A DNA stretch of 64,000 nt, from positions 1-64,000 of the forward strand of contig JANRFH010000047.1 in the NCBI GenBank assembly GCA_030725745.1, written 5' to 3'. The notes beneath the pieces were generated by a model. That model saw only the letters and a program-made list of their open reading frames with translations, was not told where the DNA came from and ran no database searches. Of the stretch, positions 63,815-64,000 are shown piece by piece. A program made the translations under genes and the position numbers. This DNA comes from Akkermansiaceae bacterium (GTDB lineage: Bacteria > Verrucomicrobiota > Verrucomicrobiia > Verrucomicrobiales > Akkermansiaceae). Every line of letters begins with the position of its first letter. The stretch's first letter is position 1.

Positions 63815-64000
63815 TTATCCTTCGGACTTTTCCTCGTCTGTCTCGGGCTTGTGAAGAACCTCGACTTTGATTGGAACCACGCCGCAGGTGACGAAGCCGA
63901 GTTTTTCTGCAGTGCCGATGCTGACATCGATGATGCGTCCCGGCTTGTAGGGGCCACGGTCGTTGATCCTTACGATCTCTGATTTATTATTCTTGAGATT
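63815..64000 (-). CDS. rlpA: RlpA-like protein, C-terminal part only (cut by window edge)
   Basis: Sixty-one codons plus stop read in from the right edge. The sequence has the end of a double-psi beta-barrel: EIVRINDRGPYKPGRIIDVS, then TAEKLGFVTCGVVPIKVEVL, with the catalytic-site Asp in N-D-R-G-P. This matches RlpA, a septal lytic transglycosylase acting on glycan strands lacking stem peptides. The short tail is acidic (KPETDEEKSEG) and there is no SPOR domain after the barrel. Confidence 0.85.
   Translation of the reverse strand, partial: NLKNNKSEIVRINDRGPYKPGRIIDVSIGTAEKLGFVTCGVVPIKVEVLHKPETDEEKSEG

Overview
The window looks like chromosomal DNA of a free-living Gram-negative bacterium of the phylum Verrucomicrobiota (Verrucomicrobiae-like). 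This is inference from several things together: a type II secretion/pseudopilin cluster in an unusual order, a Trp/Asp-Pro repeat protein of a kind seen in these genomes, a PDZ-interrupted protease-like protein, a class III fructose-bisphosphatase, a CxAxR sulfatase, and many small dispersed repeats. There is no prophage, CRISPR array, rRNA operon or full-length transposase. Nearly every gene is housekeeping or cell-envelope related.

Layout. 1-8.9 kb: 5' part of an exported protein, mutS, a sucrose synthesis pair (sucrose phosphatase plus sucrose-phosphate synthase) and a short uvrA. 9-15.5 kb: a hydroxyacid dehydrogenase, an alpha/beta hydrolase, a secreted EEP-family protein, a sodium/alanine-type symporter and a UvrD/PcrA helicase. 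15.5-19 kb: bactofilin, FHA protein, ychF, then rplM-rpsI with a promoter and a terminator. 19-24.1 kb: repeat protein, LemA, M48 protease with a TerB-like tail, and a membrane protein. 24.1-35.3 kb: a long minus-strand run of a class A PBP, pseudopilins G-H-I-J-K, assembly proteins L and M, a small exported protein and the secretin. 35.4-47.3 kb: an HtrA protease translationally coupled to a degenerate relative, class I fumarase, a Cys-rich protein, a photolyase/flavin reductase/SDR operon, sulfatase, SGNH hydrolase, folK and a second HtrA protease. 47.6-51.3 kb: an ArsR-methyltransferase regulator divergent from metK-ahcY (activated methyl cycle). 51.3-64 kb: mgtE, L,D-transpeptidase, CorA-like protein, glutaredoxin-like protein, MidA-type methyltransferase, a second class A PBP, an AsmA-like protein, tRNA-Val, a SirB1-like protein, class III fbp, tRNA-Lys and the 3' end of an rlpA-like gene.

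The most unusual feature is the density of short dispersed repeats. At least seven sequence families are visible, mostly in gene gaps. Three insert-like stretches lie in frame inside the DNA-repair genes mutS and uvrA, and one family forms part of the leader peptides of two pseudopilins. Also notable are a class A PBP whose transpeptidase catalytic residues are substituted, a protease-like protein with a PDZ domain inside its trypsin fold and substituted catalytic residues, a photolyase lacking two of the four iron-sulfur cysteines of its nearest family, a UvrA with a collapsed first zinc module, and a SahR-like regulator beside metK-ahcY.
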